Positions 42,771 to 51,987 are shown, numbered from the stretch's first letter. The stretch is DNA of 64,000 nucleotides from Deltaproteobacteria bacterium (GCA_024233625.1 JACKPJ010000001.1:243945-307944), one strand, 5' to 3'. Program-made: numbers and translations. The notes: generated from the letters alone by a model not told the origin.

Positions 42771-43316
42771 TTATTCTTGCTGAATCCATTTAAACTTTCC
42801 ACTCTCAAAATAAATAATCCCGCCTCCACAAGATTCAGCATTATGGATAAAAATTCCGTCGTGTTTTAATTTTATTTTTTCTTCATCTTTGACTTCCAAA
42901 TTGGAAATAATATCTCCCTCTTCATTGACGTTATTCCAATACACGCTTCCTCGAGGAGCTTTCTTAAAAACACCCACCCAATCTAAATTATCGACCCCTT
43001 GCTCTAGGAGGTCCCTTCCCATAGCGAGATATTCCTTTTTTCCATTTCCAAAACTAATCTCTAATCCATATTTTTTATTTTTCAAATTTTGTACTAATGT
43101 AACGGTATCGAGAACATCATCACCATCCAAATCAGCCTGAATTTGATTAGGTTGGTGCTTTTTTGAAGGAATAATATGTTTTTGAGCAGAAGCTTTTTTT
43201 ATCAACGGACGACTACTTTCTTGCGCATAGGAAAGTGAATCCATTAATAAAGGAATACTCAAGCAGCAAAAAAGTAGAAAAAAGAACCTGGTCTGAAAAT
43301 GTAAAAGTGCTTTCAT
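42771..43316 (-). CDS. small exported protein with a DxDGDD calcium-loop-like motif
   Basis: A signal peptide covers residues of about 1-31 (hydrophobic FFFLLFCCLSIPLL, ending SYA). The mature part has the acidic loop ADLDGDDVLDTVTLVQ, resembling a dockerin or FG-GAP calcium loop, then FGNGKKEYLAMG, VGVFKKAPRGSVYWN and a C-terminal HNAESCGGGIIYFESGKFKWIQQE. The pattern is that of a conserved exported family of unknown role. GAGGT precedes the ATG. It starts 11 nt after the stop of the next gene upstream, so the two may be co-transcribed. Confidence 0.6.
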   Translation of the reverse strand: MKALLHFQTRFFFLLFCCLSIPLLMDSLSYAQESSRPLIKKASAQKHIIPSKKHQPNQIQADLDGDDVLDTVTLVQNLKNKKYGLEISFGNGKKEYLAMGRDLLEQGVDNLDWVGVFKKAPRGSVYWNNVNEEGDIISNLEVKDEEKIKLKHDGIFIHNAESCGGGIIYFESGKFKWIQQE

Positions 43317-43327
43317 GATTACCTCAA

Positions 43328-43609
43328 TTATACTTCGTCATAATTTTCCTTCAGAAACCAATAGTCATCCCATGTCCTACACAGCCTCCCCAGCCACTTC
43401 TTAAATTCAGGGTTTTTTAATTTTTCATATTCATGTTTGTCTACCCAATCCCAAATTGCATCCCCTTTCACGCGGATATTCCTTTCAAAAGATTCCTTGA
43501 AAATTTTTAAAAAATCATGCCTATAGCCATCTTGATATGGGTCTCCACCTATACCATTTACCCTTTGATCAAGGTATCGAAAAAACTTTTTGTAAATTTC
43601 TTCTTTCAT
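43328..43609 (-). CDS. small acidic/aromatic protein of unknown function
   Basis: GGAGGTAAA directly before the ATG supports this 93-residue gene. The product is soluble and helical with several Trp and Tyr (AIWDWVDKHEYEKL, WLGRLCRTWDDYWFLKENYDE). Size and composition would suit an immunity or accessory protein for its exported neighbour, but that is only a guess from position. No family is recognised. Confidence 0.5.
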   Translation of the reverse strand: MKEEIYKKFFRYLDQRVNGIGGDPYQDGYRHDFLKIFKESFERNIRVKGDAIWDWVDKHEYEKLKNPEFKKWLGRLCRTWDDYWFLKENYDEV

Positions 43610-43673
43610 TTTACCTCCTAAAATTAGCCAAATAATTCAGTAAGCGTTCTTTCCATTAATAATTATAAAATTC

Positions 43674-43750
43674 AAGACGGAGTAAAAAGACTATTTTTCA
43701 AGACTTCATGATTTTAACAGTAAATTCAGATAGTTAGTTTACTCCGTCTT
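43674..43750. repeat. REP family 1 long inverted pair, 77 bp
   Basis: This is the last full copy in the window. It lies 15 nt after the stop of the thermonuclease-like gene and marks the right edge of the repeat-rich region. Confidence 0.8.
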
Positions 43751-43765
43751 AATACTTCACTCCCC

Positions 43766-44635
43766 CTAATACACCGCCAACTTGGCCAAACCAAAGTCCA
43801 GCAATTGTTGGTTGAGATAAAAACCTTCTTCAAAAATCTTTTTATGGTCGGTCCACAGGGGATGATAGAGCACATCGGCGACATAGCGGCCAAAGGCATC
43901 GGTTTTGTATGTCTTGATAATCATAAACTCCAGCTCGCTCAGCGCTTTAATCACAAAGTCTTTGCTCTCTTGGGCTTTTTTGGCTTGCGGCCCGTGCATC
44001 TCTGGCGCATTGATGCCGTGAAGACGAATGCGAAGACGGTATTGTGCATAAAAGCCCTGTTCGGCGATGAGCTCCAGGGTATCTCCGTCAATCACCGCAA
44101 CCAAAACCGCGACAAAGGTATAGGTAGGAGTCATGTCGCGAATGATTTTTCCCTTGGGGTGGGCTTTGGAAGAAGATTTGATTAAGTTGAAGAGATCATG
44201 CCGGACCGCAAGCTCCAAGTGTCGAGAAGGCGTTCCGGCTTCGGCCGCTTCATTCAGATAATACAATATTTCTTCTTTGGATTGCAGCTTCAAGGTCGCG
44301 CGCACATGCGTCCAAGTTAGGTTTTCGACATTGGCAATCTTGGGAACTTTATGCGGAAAGTGTTGGTAAAACTGCTGATAATAGAAAAGTTGGCGTGCAT
44401 TCTTCTTTAAAATTTTTGCAACTTTTTGATAGAGCTGATTTTTCTCGATACGTGGAAGCTTTTTGCTGAGCTCCGTTAATACTTTTCCGCTGCGATGATT
44501 TTTTTCCAAGACTTGAGTCGTCGAAAGCGTCCGACTGACTTCAGGCAATTGCTGCTCGATTTTTTTGAGCTCTTTCACCGAAGCGAGAAAGATTTGACTT
44601 TGAAAAAAGTCTTTTTCCATGGCATGATCCCCCAT
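43766..44635 (-). CDS. thermonuclease (SNase-like) family protein with helical N-terminal region
   Basis: Residues of about 175-289 are an SNase OB-fold: VAVIDGDTLELI with the Ca-binding Asp pair, RLRIRLHGINAPEM with the catalytic Arg and Glu, and DAFGRYVADV with the second Arg. One Ca ligand (Asp in DAPE) is Asn here, as in many family members. The first about 165 residues are charged helices of unknown role and lack a signal peptide, so it may act in the cytoplasm. GGGGA before the ATG at 44620 makes that an alternative start. A remnant of a second gene of this kind is at 39191-39349. Confidence 0.78.
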   Translation of the reverse strand: MGDHAMEKDFFQSQIFLASVKELKKIEQQLPEVSRTLSTTQVLEKNHRSGKVLTELSKKLPRIEKNQLYQKVAKILKKNARQLFYYQQFYQHFPHKVPKIANVENLTWTHVRATLKLQSKEEILYYLNEAAEAGTPSRHLELAVRHDLFNLIKSSSKAHPKGKIIRDMTPTYTFVAVLVAVIDGDTLELIAEQGFYAQYRLRIRLHGINAPEMHGPQAKKAQESKDFVIKALSELEFMIIKTYKTDAFGRYVADVLYHPLWTDHKKIFEEGFYLNQQLLDFGLAKLAVY

Positions 44636-44693
44636 AGATTGGATTTAAAGTTGCGAAGATTTTATGAGCTATTCTTTCTTTAAAATCCAGAAA

Positions 44694-44727
44694 ATTCCAG
44701 TGAACGCAGTGACCGCGCGTTCACTGA
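44694..44727. repeat. palindromic repeat family 2, copy 2
   Basis: Identical to 6247-6281. It lies between divergent genes, so it is not simply a terminator. Confidence 0.65.
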
Positions 44728-44786
44728 ACGTTTTAACTACATGAAAAATAATGACAAATTTTTTCATGCCTAAAAAATGAGCATTT

Positions 44787-46187
44787 ATGGCCAAGGCTTC
44801 TTCCAAATCACAGACTCATTTCGAATGCCAAGCTTGTTCCTACCAAACGAGCAAGTGGCTAGGGCGTTGCCCCGATTGCGGCGAGTGGAATAGCCTCGTC
44901 GAAGAGCAAAGCCCTCGTCATATAGCGGCCAAACATGCTCAAGGCGAGCACTTTTATAGTTTAAGTTCAGATTTATTGCCCCTGGAAGAAATTGGCTCGG
45001 AGGCCCCTCCTCGCACGATAACCGGTTTAGGCGAGTTTGACCGCTTGCTAGGGGGAGGAATGGTTCCAGGATCGGTGATTTTATTGGGAGGCGATCCAGG
45101 CATCGGTAAGTCCACTTTAGCCCTACAATTATTGTCCAATATTGCCAAAAAAAATCAATCTGCACAGCAAACTGTGGCCTATTTAAGTGGAGAAGAATCG
45201 GTTGACCAGATCAAACTGCGAGCGGATCGACTACAAATCAAGGAAAAAAACCTCCTGGTCATGACCGAAAATGACCTGGCCAAGGCCCTGCCCCGCATCG
45301 AAAAAGCCCAACCGCAAATGCTGATCGTCGACTCGATTCAAACAGTCTACCAGCCCGAACTCAGCTCGGTCCCGGGAAGTGTTTCCCAAGTACGAGAATG
45401 CGCCGGCAAGTTGATTTATCTCGCCAAATCTCGAGGCATGAGCATTATTTTGATCGGCCACGTCACCAAGGAAGGCTCGCTGGCAGGTCCCAAGATTTTA
45501 GAGCACATGGTCGACACCGTTTTATATTTTGAAGGAGAACGCGGTCAGCCCTATCGCATTTTGCGCACCTTTAAAAACCGTTTTGGCTCGGTCAGTGAGC
45601 TGGCCGTCTACGAAATGGACGCCCTGGGACTGCAAGAAGTCAGCAACCCTTCGGAGCTTTTTTTGTCGGAGAGCCCCCAACTCGGTCCGGGATCGGTCAT
45701 TTTAAGCAGTTTGAAAGGCACGCGTCCCCTGTTGGCAGAACTGCAAGCTCTGGTCACACCCACTTCTTTTGGCATGCCCCGCCGAGTCGCCATCGGAGTT
45801 GACAGCCAAAGAGTCGCGCTACTGGTAGCCATTTTAGAAAAAATTGTGGGCTTAGGCATCGGCGGTCAGGATATTTTCATCAATGTTGTCGGTGGCTTAG
45901 ACATCGACGAACCCTCAGTCGACCTAGGTTTACTCCTGGCGATGGCTTCCAGTTTTCAGGGTAAGGCCCCCCAAGAGCGCTGCCTGATTTTGGGAGAAGT
46001 CGGTCTCAACGGCGAGGTCAGACCGGTCTCGGGAACAGAACTCCGTCTTCAAGAAGCTCAACGTTTGGGACTTAAAAAGGCGATGATTCCCGAAAGAGGT
46101 TGGAAACAAAAAAGCATTCCTGGCATGGAAATCATCCATGTTTCAAATGTCGGAGAAGCACTAGAAATTTACACCCAAATGGGTTAG
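44787..46187 (+). CDS. radA: DNA repair protein RadA
   Basis: RadA is a RecA-like ATPase that helps branch migration in recombinational repair. The protein has the C4 zinc finger (C14, C17, C28, C31), Walker A GGDPGIGKST at 101-110, the RadA-specific KNRFGS motif in the middle, and the C-terminal Lon-protease-like domain (GGLDIDEPSVDLGLLLA, ILGEVGLNGEVRPV). It is 466 aa, normal length. Two short genes later lies prfA on the same strand. Confidence 0.96.
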   Translation: MAKASSKSQTHFECQACSYQTSKWLGRCPDCGEWNSLVEEQSPRHIAAKHAQGEHFYSLSSDLLPLEEIGSEAPPRTITGLGEFDRLLGGGMVPGSVILLGGDPGIGKSTLALQLLSNIAKKNQSAQQTVAYLSGEESVDQIKLRADRLQIKEKNLLVMTENDLAKALPRIEKAQPQMLIVDSIQTVYQPELSSVPGSVSQVRECAGKLIYLAKSRGMSIILIGHVTKEGSLAGPKILEHMVDTVLYFEGERGQPYRILRTFKNRFGSVSELAVYEMDALGLQEVSNPSELFLSESPQLGPGSVILSSLKGTRPLLAELQALVTPTSFGMPRRVAIGVDSQRVALLVAILEKIVGLGIGGQDIFINVVGGLDIDEPSVDLGLLLAMASSFQGKAPQERCLILGEVGLNGEVRPVSGTELRLQEAQRLGLKKAMIPERGWKQKSIPGMEIIHVSNVGEALEIYTQMG

Positions 46188-46203
46188 TATTTCCTCGTCT
46201 TGA

Positions 46204-46581
46204 ATGGGTAATTGGCCGATTAAAAGTAAGGAACTTAAGGTGCTGAAGCGCATTAAAAATCTGATCAAAAGTAAACCAGAGCCGCAAGAGAAAGAAAACA
46301 AAGCTCCCGAAGAGGAGTTTAAAGGCTATCGCAAAAAGCCTTTTAATATTCAGCTTCCCCCTTGGCTAAAAGTTGACTGGTTTGAAAAAAAAGACATGGG
46401 GACGATGAAACCCCCTGATGAACTCGTCGAAGAGCTCCTCAATGAAAAAAAAGGCAGGCAGTTCGAAAGCAAAAAAACTTCCCAACGCCAGGAAAAAACC
46501 CGCAAACAACTTTTAGAGCAAAAGCATGAAAGTTTTTTAGATGACTTTCTGACAACGGATAAATCCGATAAAAAAGAATGA
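46204..46581 (+). CDS. small highly charged protein of unknown function between radA and prfA
   Basis: The 125-residue protein is rich in Lys and Glu with a conserved-looking centre (PFNIQLPPWLKVDWFEKKDMGTMKPPDELVEELL) and disordered ends. It starts 16 nt after radA stops and may be part of the radA-prfA operon. A GTG 12 codons downstream, preceded by AAGGAA, is an alternative start. I do not recognise a family. Confidence 0.55.
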   Translation: MGNWPIKSKELKVLKRIKNLIKSKPEPQEKENKAPEEEFKGYRKKPFNIQLPPWLKVDWFEKKDMGTMKPPDELVEELLNEKKGRQFESKKTSQRQEKTRKQLLEQKHESFLDDFLTTDKSDKKE

Positions 46582-46621
46582 GTCTTGTCACCCAGCCTGA
46601 ACTCTGTTAGGTTCCCCACCT

Positions 46622-47680
46622 ATGTTTGAACAACTCCAAAAAGTCGTCGTCCGTTATAAAGAGCTTGAAGAGCAACTCATGGATCCTGAGATCACCACCG
46701 ATCCCCAGCGCTTTCGCAAGGTCAATCAGGAGCATTCTCATTTAAAGGAACTCGTTGAAACCTTCGAAGCTTACCAAAAAACCAAGGCGGATCTAGAAGG
46801 CAACCGCGAACTTCTTAACGATCCAGACTTGGGTGAAATGGCCAAAGACGAGATTCCTCGCCTCGAACAAGAACTCGAAGAATTCGAACAAAAGCTTAAA
46901 ATTCTCCTCTTGCCCAAAGATCCCAATGACGACAAAAATATCTTTTTGGAAATTCGTGCCGGAGCAGGTGGAGACGAAGCCGGTCTTTTTGCCGCGGACC
47001 TTTTTCGGATGTACAGTCGCTATGCCGAGAAAAAAGGCTGGAACGTCGAAATCGTCGATAGCAGTAACACCGGCGTAGGTGGCCTCAAAGAGGTCGTCGC
47101 TCAAATTTCAGGAGACCAGGTCTACAGCGATTTAAAGTTTGAAGGCGGAGTTCACCGCGTCCAGCGGGTGCCCAAGACTGAGTCTTCGGGACGCATTCAC
47201 ACCTCGACCGTCACCGTCGCCGTAATGCCTGAGGCCGAAGATGTTGATATCGACATCGACGAAAAAGACCTCAAAATCGACGTGATGCGCGCCAGTGGTC
47301 CTGGAGGTCAGAGCGTCAATACGACGGATTCGGCCGTGCGCATGACTCACATCCCAACCGGTATCGTTGTCTTATGCCGCGACGAAAAAAGTCAGCATAA
47401 AAATAAGGCCAAGGCCCTCAAGGTCTTAAAAGCCCGACTTTATGAGATCGAGCGCATCAAACAAATGGAAGAGCAAAGCTCCCAACGCAAAAGCATGGTA
47501 GGAATGGGCGACCGCAGTGAAAAAATCCGTACCTATAATTTTCCACAAGGCCGAGTAACCGATCACCGCATCGGTCTGACATTGCATCAACTCGAGTCGA
47601 TTTTAGAAGGCAATATCGAGGAACTCATCGAGCGCTTGCGAGCCTATTATCAGGCCGAACAACTCAAAGAAGCTCGTTAA
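46622..47680 (+). CDS. prfA: peptide chain release factor 1
   Basis: RF1 ends translation at UAA and UAG. The peptidyl-tRNA hydrolysis motif GGQ is at residues 228-230 ([16 protein letters not shown]), and the anticodon-like region lies in the [22 protein letters not shown] stretch. Length (352 aa) and end ([26 protein letters not shown]) are typical. The methyltransferase gene prmC, usually the next gene, is instead 4.3 kb away on the other strand, beyond three unrelated paralogues. Confidence 0.96.
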   Translation: MFEQLQKVVVRYKELEEQLMDPEITTDPQRFRKVNQEHSHLKELVETFEAYQKTKADLEGNRELLNDPDLGEMAKDEIPRLEQELEEFEQKLKILLLPKDPNDDKNIFLEIRAGAGGDEAGLFAADLFRMYSRYAEKKGWNVEIVDSSNTGVGGLKEVVAQISGDQVYSDLKFEGGVHRVQRVPKTESSGRIHTSTVTVAVMPEAEDVDIDIDEKDLKIDVMRASGPGGQSVNTTDSAVRMTHIPTGIVVLCRDEKSQHKNKAKALKVLKARLYEIERIKQMEEQSSQRKSMVGMGDRSEKIRTYNFPQGRVTDHRIGLTLHQLESILEGNIEELIERLRAYYQAEQLKEAR

Positions 47681-48015
47681 AATATCTTGTTTCTAAGTCA
47701 GCTATTTTACTTTTTTCTTTCAGGTCAACACCTTGTCCAGATGACTATTTTATTTTATATGCTTCTCAAAAAAAATATTTTATCAACAACTTAAGTGTGC
47801 TAAGTTTTCGATAAGTGAAATATATTCATTGATTATTTTAGTGTGGTGTTAGTTTGGGTGGTGCGTCCTCAAAGAGGACAAAAAGATTCTTAAAAAATTT
47901 TTGCGGTGGTTTTCTGTCTATATAAATTGATCTCTTCTTAAAAAATCACTTCTTTATCCAATCCAAAAGCTAACAATGTGATATTTATCGAAGTACCTTT
48001 AAGGAGGGTTTAGTT
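47681..48015 (+). other. 335-bp leader before the three-paralogue array
   Basis: No gene is visible. A short hairpin GTCCTC-AAA-GAGGAC lies at 47875-47889, too short for a strong terminator. AT-rich DNA with TATAAATT-like boxes near 47918 could hold the promoter of the following gene, which has a good ribosome site. Confidence 0.35.
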
Positions 48016-49140
48016 ATGAGTAATTCCGTTTATGGAAATCGTTATCATCAACCACAGGTTCAACGTTCGAACAATCCATCCCAAAGCTTGAACTCAACTC
48101 AAAATCAAGCCCCCGTCGAGCAATATATTTCCGACGGTGAGCTGAATAATTCTGAGGCTCCTCTAACACAAACTCAAAAAGCTTTGACAGACCGTTACCA
48201 ACAGACTCGAGAAAAAATTGGCAATAACTTAGAAAAATTCGAAGATAAAATGAGATCAATTCAGAACTCCAGTCATTCTGTCGATGATAAACTCAATGCT
48301 CTTGACGAAATCGAATCTCTTTTAGCCGAAATCGAATCGCAAGGCACTCTCTATAATGCCTTGGAAAATAATTTGACCCGCCAAGGACTAAAGCAAGATT
48401 CTCAAGACTTTCGCTCCACCCTAAAGGACTATAAAAAGAACATTCATAGTTACCAAGGCAATCTGCTCGAACAAAAAGACGCTCTCGCAAAAGCTCTCGA
48501 GCTTGAAAAACAAAAAGCTGAAGAAGCTCGCTTGGCGCAAGAGGCTGCGGAAAATGAGAGAGCACAGCAAGAAGCTGCTGAAGTCGCAAAACAACAACAG
48601 TTGGAAAACAGAAAGAATGACGCCAGTCATACCTTAAGATCGCTTGTGGGCCATCTCAATGGATCAAACGAGATTCAATACCATTCAGACGAAGAACTCA
48701 AACGCACTCTAGCAGCAAACATTCTTAACATCATGGCCAATGCCATCCAAAGTGGCGACTGGTCACAGCTCAAGAATCAAATTGACAGCATTGAGGACAA
48801 AAAACGTGGCGAAAGTGTTGCTTTGGTCATTGCTCTCATCAGAGATCGAGCACCTCAAAGTGTGATTGAAACCATCCCTGCAGAGGTTTTTTATGATCTC
48901 GCCAGTGGTGTCCAAAACAGTGATAATCAAGGAGATCGCAAGATCAGCATCATGTCAAATGGTGATAAGCCCTTGCTCAATGCAGGAAAAACAGACATTA
49001 CTCTCTCCGGATACGCTACCATTGCTATCGAAATGGCCGGCCAGAGTGAGGCCTATGCTGCAAATCCCAATCCCGTCGCAACCGAAGAACTAAAAACCCA
49101 GCATGAAGAGGCAAAAAAATTAATATTAAATATTAGATAA
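48016..49140 (+). CDS. coiled-coil protein of unknown function, paralogue 1 of 3
   Basis: The N-terminus SVYGNRYHQP is shared by the three genes here. A polar linker, a conserved block QKALTDRYQQTREKIGNNLEKFEDKMRSI and LNALDEIESLLAEIE follow, then a coiled coil rich in Ala, Glu and Gln (about 150-195). The final conserved domain has LRSLVGHLNGS, ANILNIMANAIQSGDWSQLKNQI and APQSVIETIPAEVFYDLASGVQ. No signal peptide. AAGGAGG precedes the ATG. A short, invariant N-terminal tag ahead of a variable region could be a secretion signal or an assembly motif; neither is shown. Confidence 0.65.
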   Translation: MSNSVYGNRYHQPQVQRSNNPSQSLNSTQNQAPVEQYISDGELNNSEAPLTQTQKALTDRYQQTREKIGNNLEKFEDKMRSIQNSSHSVDDKLNALDEIESLLAEIESQGTLYNALENNLTRQGLKQDSQDFRSTLKDYKKNIHSYQGNLLEQKDALAKALELEKQKAEEARLAQEAAENERAQQEAAEVAKQQQLENRKNDASHTLRSLVGHLNGSNEIQYHSDEELKRTLAANILNIMANAIQSGDWSQLKNQIDSIEDKKRGESVALVIALIRDRAPQSVIETIPAEVFYDLASGVQNSDNQGDRKISIMSNGDKPLLNAGKTDITLSGYATIAIEMAGQSEAYAANPNPVATEELKTQHEEAKKLILNIR

Positions 49141-49183
49141 TTAAAAAAAATTAAAAACCCTTTCCAAGTACAGACTTCATATT

Positions 49184-49219
49184 AAGCCTGGTTTTTTGAT
49201 TAAACCAGGCTTTTTTTTA
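49184..49219 (+). terminator. Rho-independent terminator after paralogue 1
   Basis: AAGCCTGGTTT pairs perfectly with AAACCAGGCTT across a 7-nt loop and is followed by a run of Ts. This is the cleanest terminator in the window. Confidence 0.85.
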
Positions 49220-49363
49220 TGCAAAATCACCCTTTCGGGGGATGTTTTGTTGAAAGCCCATTGGTAGAAATTTCTCTGAAACAGGGTGCTTAGTTTATTT
49301 AAGAAATAATTACCCAATATATCTAAATCTAATTGATCATGATTGATCATGGAGGAAAACATC

Positions 49364-50374
49364 ATGGGAAATGCTGTATATAATAATCGTTATCATAGTA
49401 ATTATTCAAACAATGTTCAAAATCAACCAAGTTCAGGAGCCACGCAGGCCTCAACTGAGGAGTACATCGAGGACGGAGATCTCTCTTCAGAAAGTCAGCA
49501 ACCTTTAACTCGATCGCAAAAGGCATTGAGCGATCGCTATCAAGAAGTGCGAAAAAAAATCGGCAATACTCTTCAAGAGTTTGAGGGCCGAATGAAAGAA
49601 GTCATCTCTTCAAAGTCCAGCGAAACCGAAAAAATAGCCTCATTAGAAGAAATTGAATCTCTTTTATCAGAAATTGAAAAGCAAAAAAGTTTGTATGACG
49701 CTTTAGAAGATAACCTGGAACGTCATGGTTTACCCGTTGATGATAACGATCTTGATCTAATCATCAATAAATACCAAAATAATATCGACGGATTTCAATC
49801 AGAGCTTGCTGAAAAAAGAGCTGAAATTGAAGCAATAGAAAAAGAAAAAGCTGAGCAAGAAGCCGCCAAAGCTGCAAGAGAAGCTGAAATTAAAGAAAGA
49901 AAAGAAAAAACTACTCAAACCCTCAACTCTCTTGTGGGACATGTAAACGGCTCTATATCACCTGTCTATAAAGGAAACAAAAAAGATAATGCTGCTCAAG
50001 CAGAATCTATTCTAAGACTGATTGCAAACGGAATTGAAAGTGATGACTGGGGCCCACTATCGAACCAATTGAGTAGTTTGGACGCTAAAAAGCGTGGAAC
50101 CAGTGCCGCAATAGCCATTGCTATCATTAAAAATCATGCTCCGAGAGAGGTCCAAGAAACCATCCCAGCTGATGTTTATTATAAGTTAGCAAATGCAATA
50201 CAAGGTAGTCATAAACCACACAAAAAACGCGTTAAAATTATAGGAGGTGGTAAAACTGGAACCAATAACTCAGGTTATGCTGCTCAAGCTAATGAGTTAG
50301 CCGGCATCAGTAATGCTTACCAAAAGAAAATCGAAAATAGCGAAAACGCTACTTCAAAAGAAAAGAAAGAATAA
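49364..50374 (+). CDS. coiled-coil protein of unknown function, paralogue 2 of 3
   Basis: Chosen from the ATG after GGAGGAAAAC, the protein starts GNAVYNNRYHS, the same tag as its neighbours. It has QKALSDRYQEVRKKIGNTLQEFEGRMKEV, then LASLEEIESLLSEIEKQ-like repeats, a charged coiled coil (about 130-180) and the same closing domain (LNSLVGHVNGS, SILRLIANGIESDDW, APREVQETIPADVYYKLANAIQGS). It is more lysine-rich than the other two. It follows the terminator of paralogue 1, so it has its own promoter. Confidence 0.65.
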   Translation: MGNAVYNNRYHSNYSNNVQNQPSSGATQASTEEYIEDGDLSSESQQPLTRSQKALSDRYQEVRKKIGNTLQEFEGRMKEVISSKSSETEKIASLEEIESLLSEIEKQKSLYDALEDNLERHGLPVDDNDLDLIINKYQNNIDGFQSELAEKRAEIEAIEKEKAEQEAAKAAREAEIKERKEKTTQTLNSLVGHVNGSISPVYKGNKKDNAAQAESILRLIANGIESDDWGPLSNQLSSLDAKKRGTSAAIAIAIIKNHAPREVQETIPADVYYKLANAIQGSHKPHKKRVKIIGGGKTGTNNSGYAAQANELAGISNAYQKKIENSENATSKEKKE

Positions 50375-50866
50375 ACAACTAAGAATAAAAAATAAAACAA
50401 ATTAGTACAATAGAATGGTTTCCCCTTCGAAAAAATACCTAAATCTGAAATCAACAAAACCAGTGTGAAAAGATTCGCACTTTCTGAGCGCAGCGAGTTT
50501 ACGAATCTTAGCTAGATGATTGAAGATTTAGGTATTTTATTCGGGGGCAAAGAAAATTTAAAATGAGTAAGTCTCATTAAGATTTTTTTATAAGAATTTT
50601 CTCCTAGCTCGCAACTTTACTGCTCCATTAAAACGAAAATATCTTATCAGATAGACAGAGTTTAGTTTTGAGTAAGCCTTAAACACGGCTTAATAATGCA
50701 ACTTGTTAAAATATAAGACTTTATTTGAGTGGAATCTTTAAAGTCTTCATCAGAGTCGCATTGTTGGAAATTAATCGCATGGGTCATGGACTCATGTTTA
50801 GTTTTAATTTCTATGGCCTGAAAAAAATGATAAAGATTTTTACAGGCTCGCAATGGAGGCCTACTC
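50375..50866 (+). other. 492-bp intergenic region with a nested palindrome, no gene seen
   Basis: Apart from the nested inverted repeat at 50432-50538 I see no open frame that looks coding. The last about 200 bp should hold the promoter of paralogue 3. Confidence 0.4.
50432..50538. repeat. nested long inverted repeat between paralogues 2 and 3
   Basis: An outer 15-bp perfect stem AAAATACCTAAATCT / AGATTTAGGTATTTT, extended by CCCCTTCG / TTCGGGG-like ends, encloses an inner 8-bp stem AAGATTCG / CGAATCTT. The inner part holds CACTTTCTGAGCGCAGCGAGTTTA (23 nt in all, of which CGAGTTT matches the hairpin repeat at 1013). It may terminate paralogue 2 or be a mobile hairpin. Confidence 0.55.
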
Positions 50867-51919
50867 ATGGGGGATTCTATCTACAGTAACCGTTATCACC
50901 GTCCACAAAATCAAAACAATCCACAACGCATACAAAATCAGCAAAACATTCCTGAACAAGCTTATATTGAAGCTGGAGAGCTCTCGGGTCAAAGTTCGAA
51001 GCCCGATCTTTCTCAAACTCAGCAAGCTCTCAGCGATCGCTATCAACAAACCCGCTCCAATATCGGCGACACTTTGGAGGAGTTCGAAAATCGCATGCGT
51101 TCTGTCAGAAGCTCAAACAAATCAGTCGACAGCAAACTGGTGGCTTTGGACGAAATTGAACTACTGTTGGGAGAACTTGAGTCACAACAGACTCTCTACA
51201 ACGCATTAGAAAACAATATGTCCCGCGAAGGCTTAGATGTCGATCAACAAAACTTAGAGAAAGTCATCGACCGTTATCAAAAAAATATCGATGGCTATCA
51301 GGCTTCTCTCGAAGAAAGGAAAGCCGCTGAAGATGCCGCTCGAGCTCAGGAGGAAGCTCTGCTCGCTGAACAAGCTGCACAGGAAGCCGCCGAATTGGCA
51401 CATGCCCAAGAAATCGAAAATCGTAAAGTCGCCACCAGTGAAGCTCTCAATTCTTATGTGGGATATCTCAATGGAAGCCTGAGTCCGCGTTATGGCAGCA
51501 AAGACAGTATTAATAAAACTCAGGCCGAATCGATTTTTTATGCAATGGCCAATGCTGTCAAAAGTGGAGATTGGTCCCATGTTAAAAACCAAGTCAGTGA
51601 CATTGAAGAAAAATATCGCGGCAATACGGTTGCTCTAGTGGTAGCCATTCTAAAATATCAGGCACCTCAAAGTGTGATCGAGATGATTCCTCCCGAAGTC
51701 TTTTATACAATGTCGTCAGCCATCCAAGGAGCAAAAAACGAAAAAGATACCAAAGTCTCGGGGGCTCCTGAAAGCCATACCAACTCGGGCTATGCAGCGA
51801 TTGCCATGCAACTGGCTGGCATCAGTGAAAACTACCTCAACTCACCTCCCGAACCGGTTAATCAAACAGCTACATCGGTCAATAACGCGAGCACTCATGT
51901 GATGATTCATAATCAATAG
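50867..51919 (+). CDS. coiled-coil protein of unknown function, paralogue 3 of 3
   Basis: The protein opens with GDSIYSNRYHRPQNQ and shares QQALSDRYQQTRSNIGDTLEEFENRM, LDEIELLLGELESQQTLYNALENNM, an Ala/Glu coiled coil and LNSYVGYLNGS...ESIFYAMANAVKSGDWSHVKNQV...APQSVIEMIPPEVFYTMSSAIQG. It is closer to paralogue 1 than to 2. GGAGG lies 9 nt before the ATG. All three keep SGYA-I-(A/M)-LAG-S close to the end. Tandem arrays of this kind suggest repeated duplication under selection for variants. Confidence 0.65.
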   Translation: MGDSIYSNRYHRPQNQNNPQRIQNQQNIPEQAYIEAGELSGQSSKPDLSQTQQALSDRYQQTRSNIGDTLEEFENRMRSVRSSNKSVDSKLVALDEIELLLGELESQQTLYNALENNMSREGLDVDQQNLEKVIDRYQKNIDGYQASLEERKAAEDAARAQEEALLAEQAAQEAAELAHAQEIENRKVATSEALNSYVGYLNGSLSPRYGSKDSINKTQAESIFYAMANAVKSGDWSHVKNQVSDIEEKYRGNTVALVVAILKYQAPQSVIEMIPPEVFYTMSSAIQGAKNEKDTKVSGAPESHTNSGYAAIAMQLAGISENYLNSPPEPVNQTATSVNNASTHVMIHNQ

Positions 51920-51987
51920 GAGAAAATACGTTTTTTATAAATTTATTAAAAAATCTATAGAATTTTTAGACCAACAAAGCCGTACAT

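Noticed and set aside
15311..43750. CRISPR array interpretation of the AAGACGGAGTAA repeats
   Set aside because: Repeats are too short, irregularly spaced, mostly inverted and scattered among genes; no cas genes are present.
49343..49363. Seven-codon extension before paralogue 2
   Set aside because: The GGAGGAAAAC ribosome site lies inside it and the NRYH tag of the sister genes starts at the later ATG.
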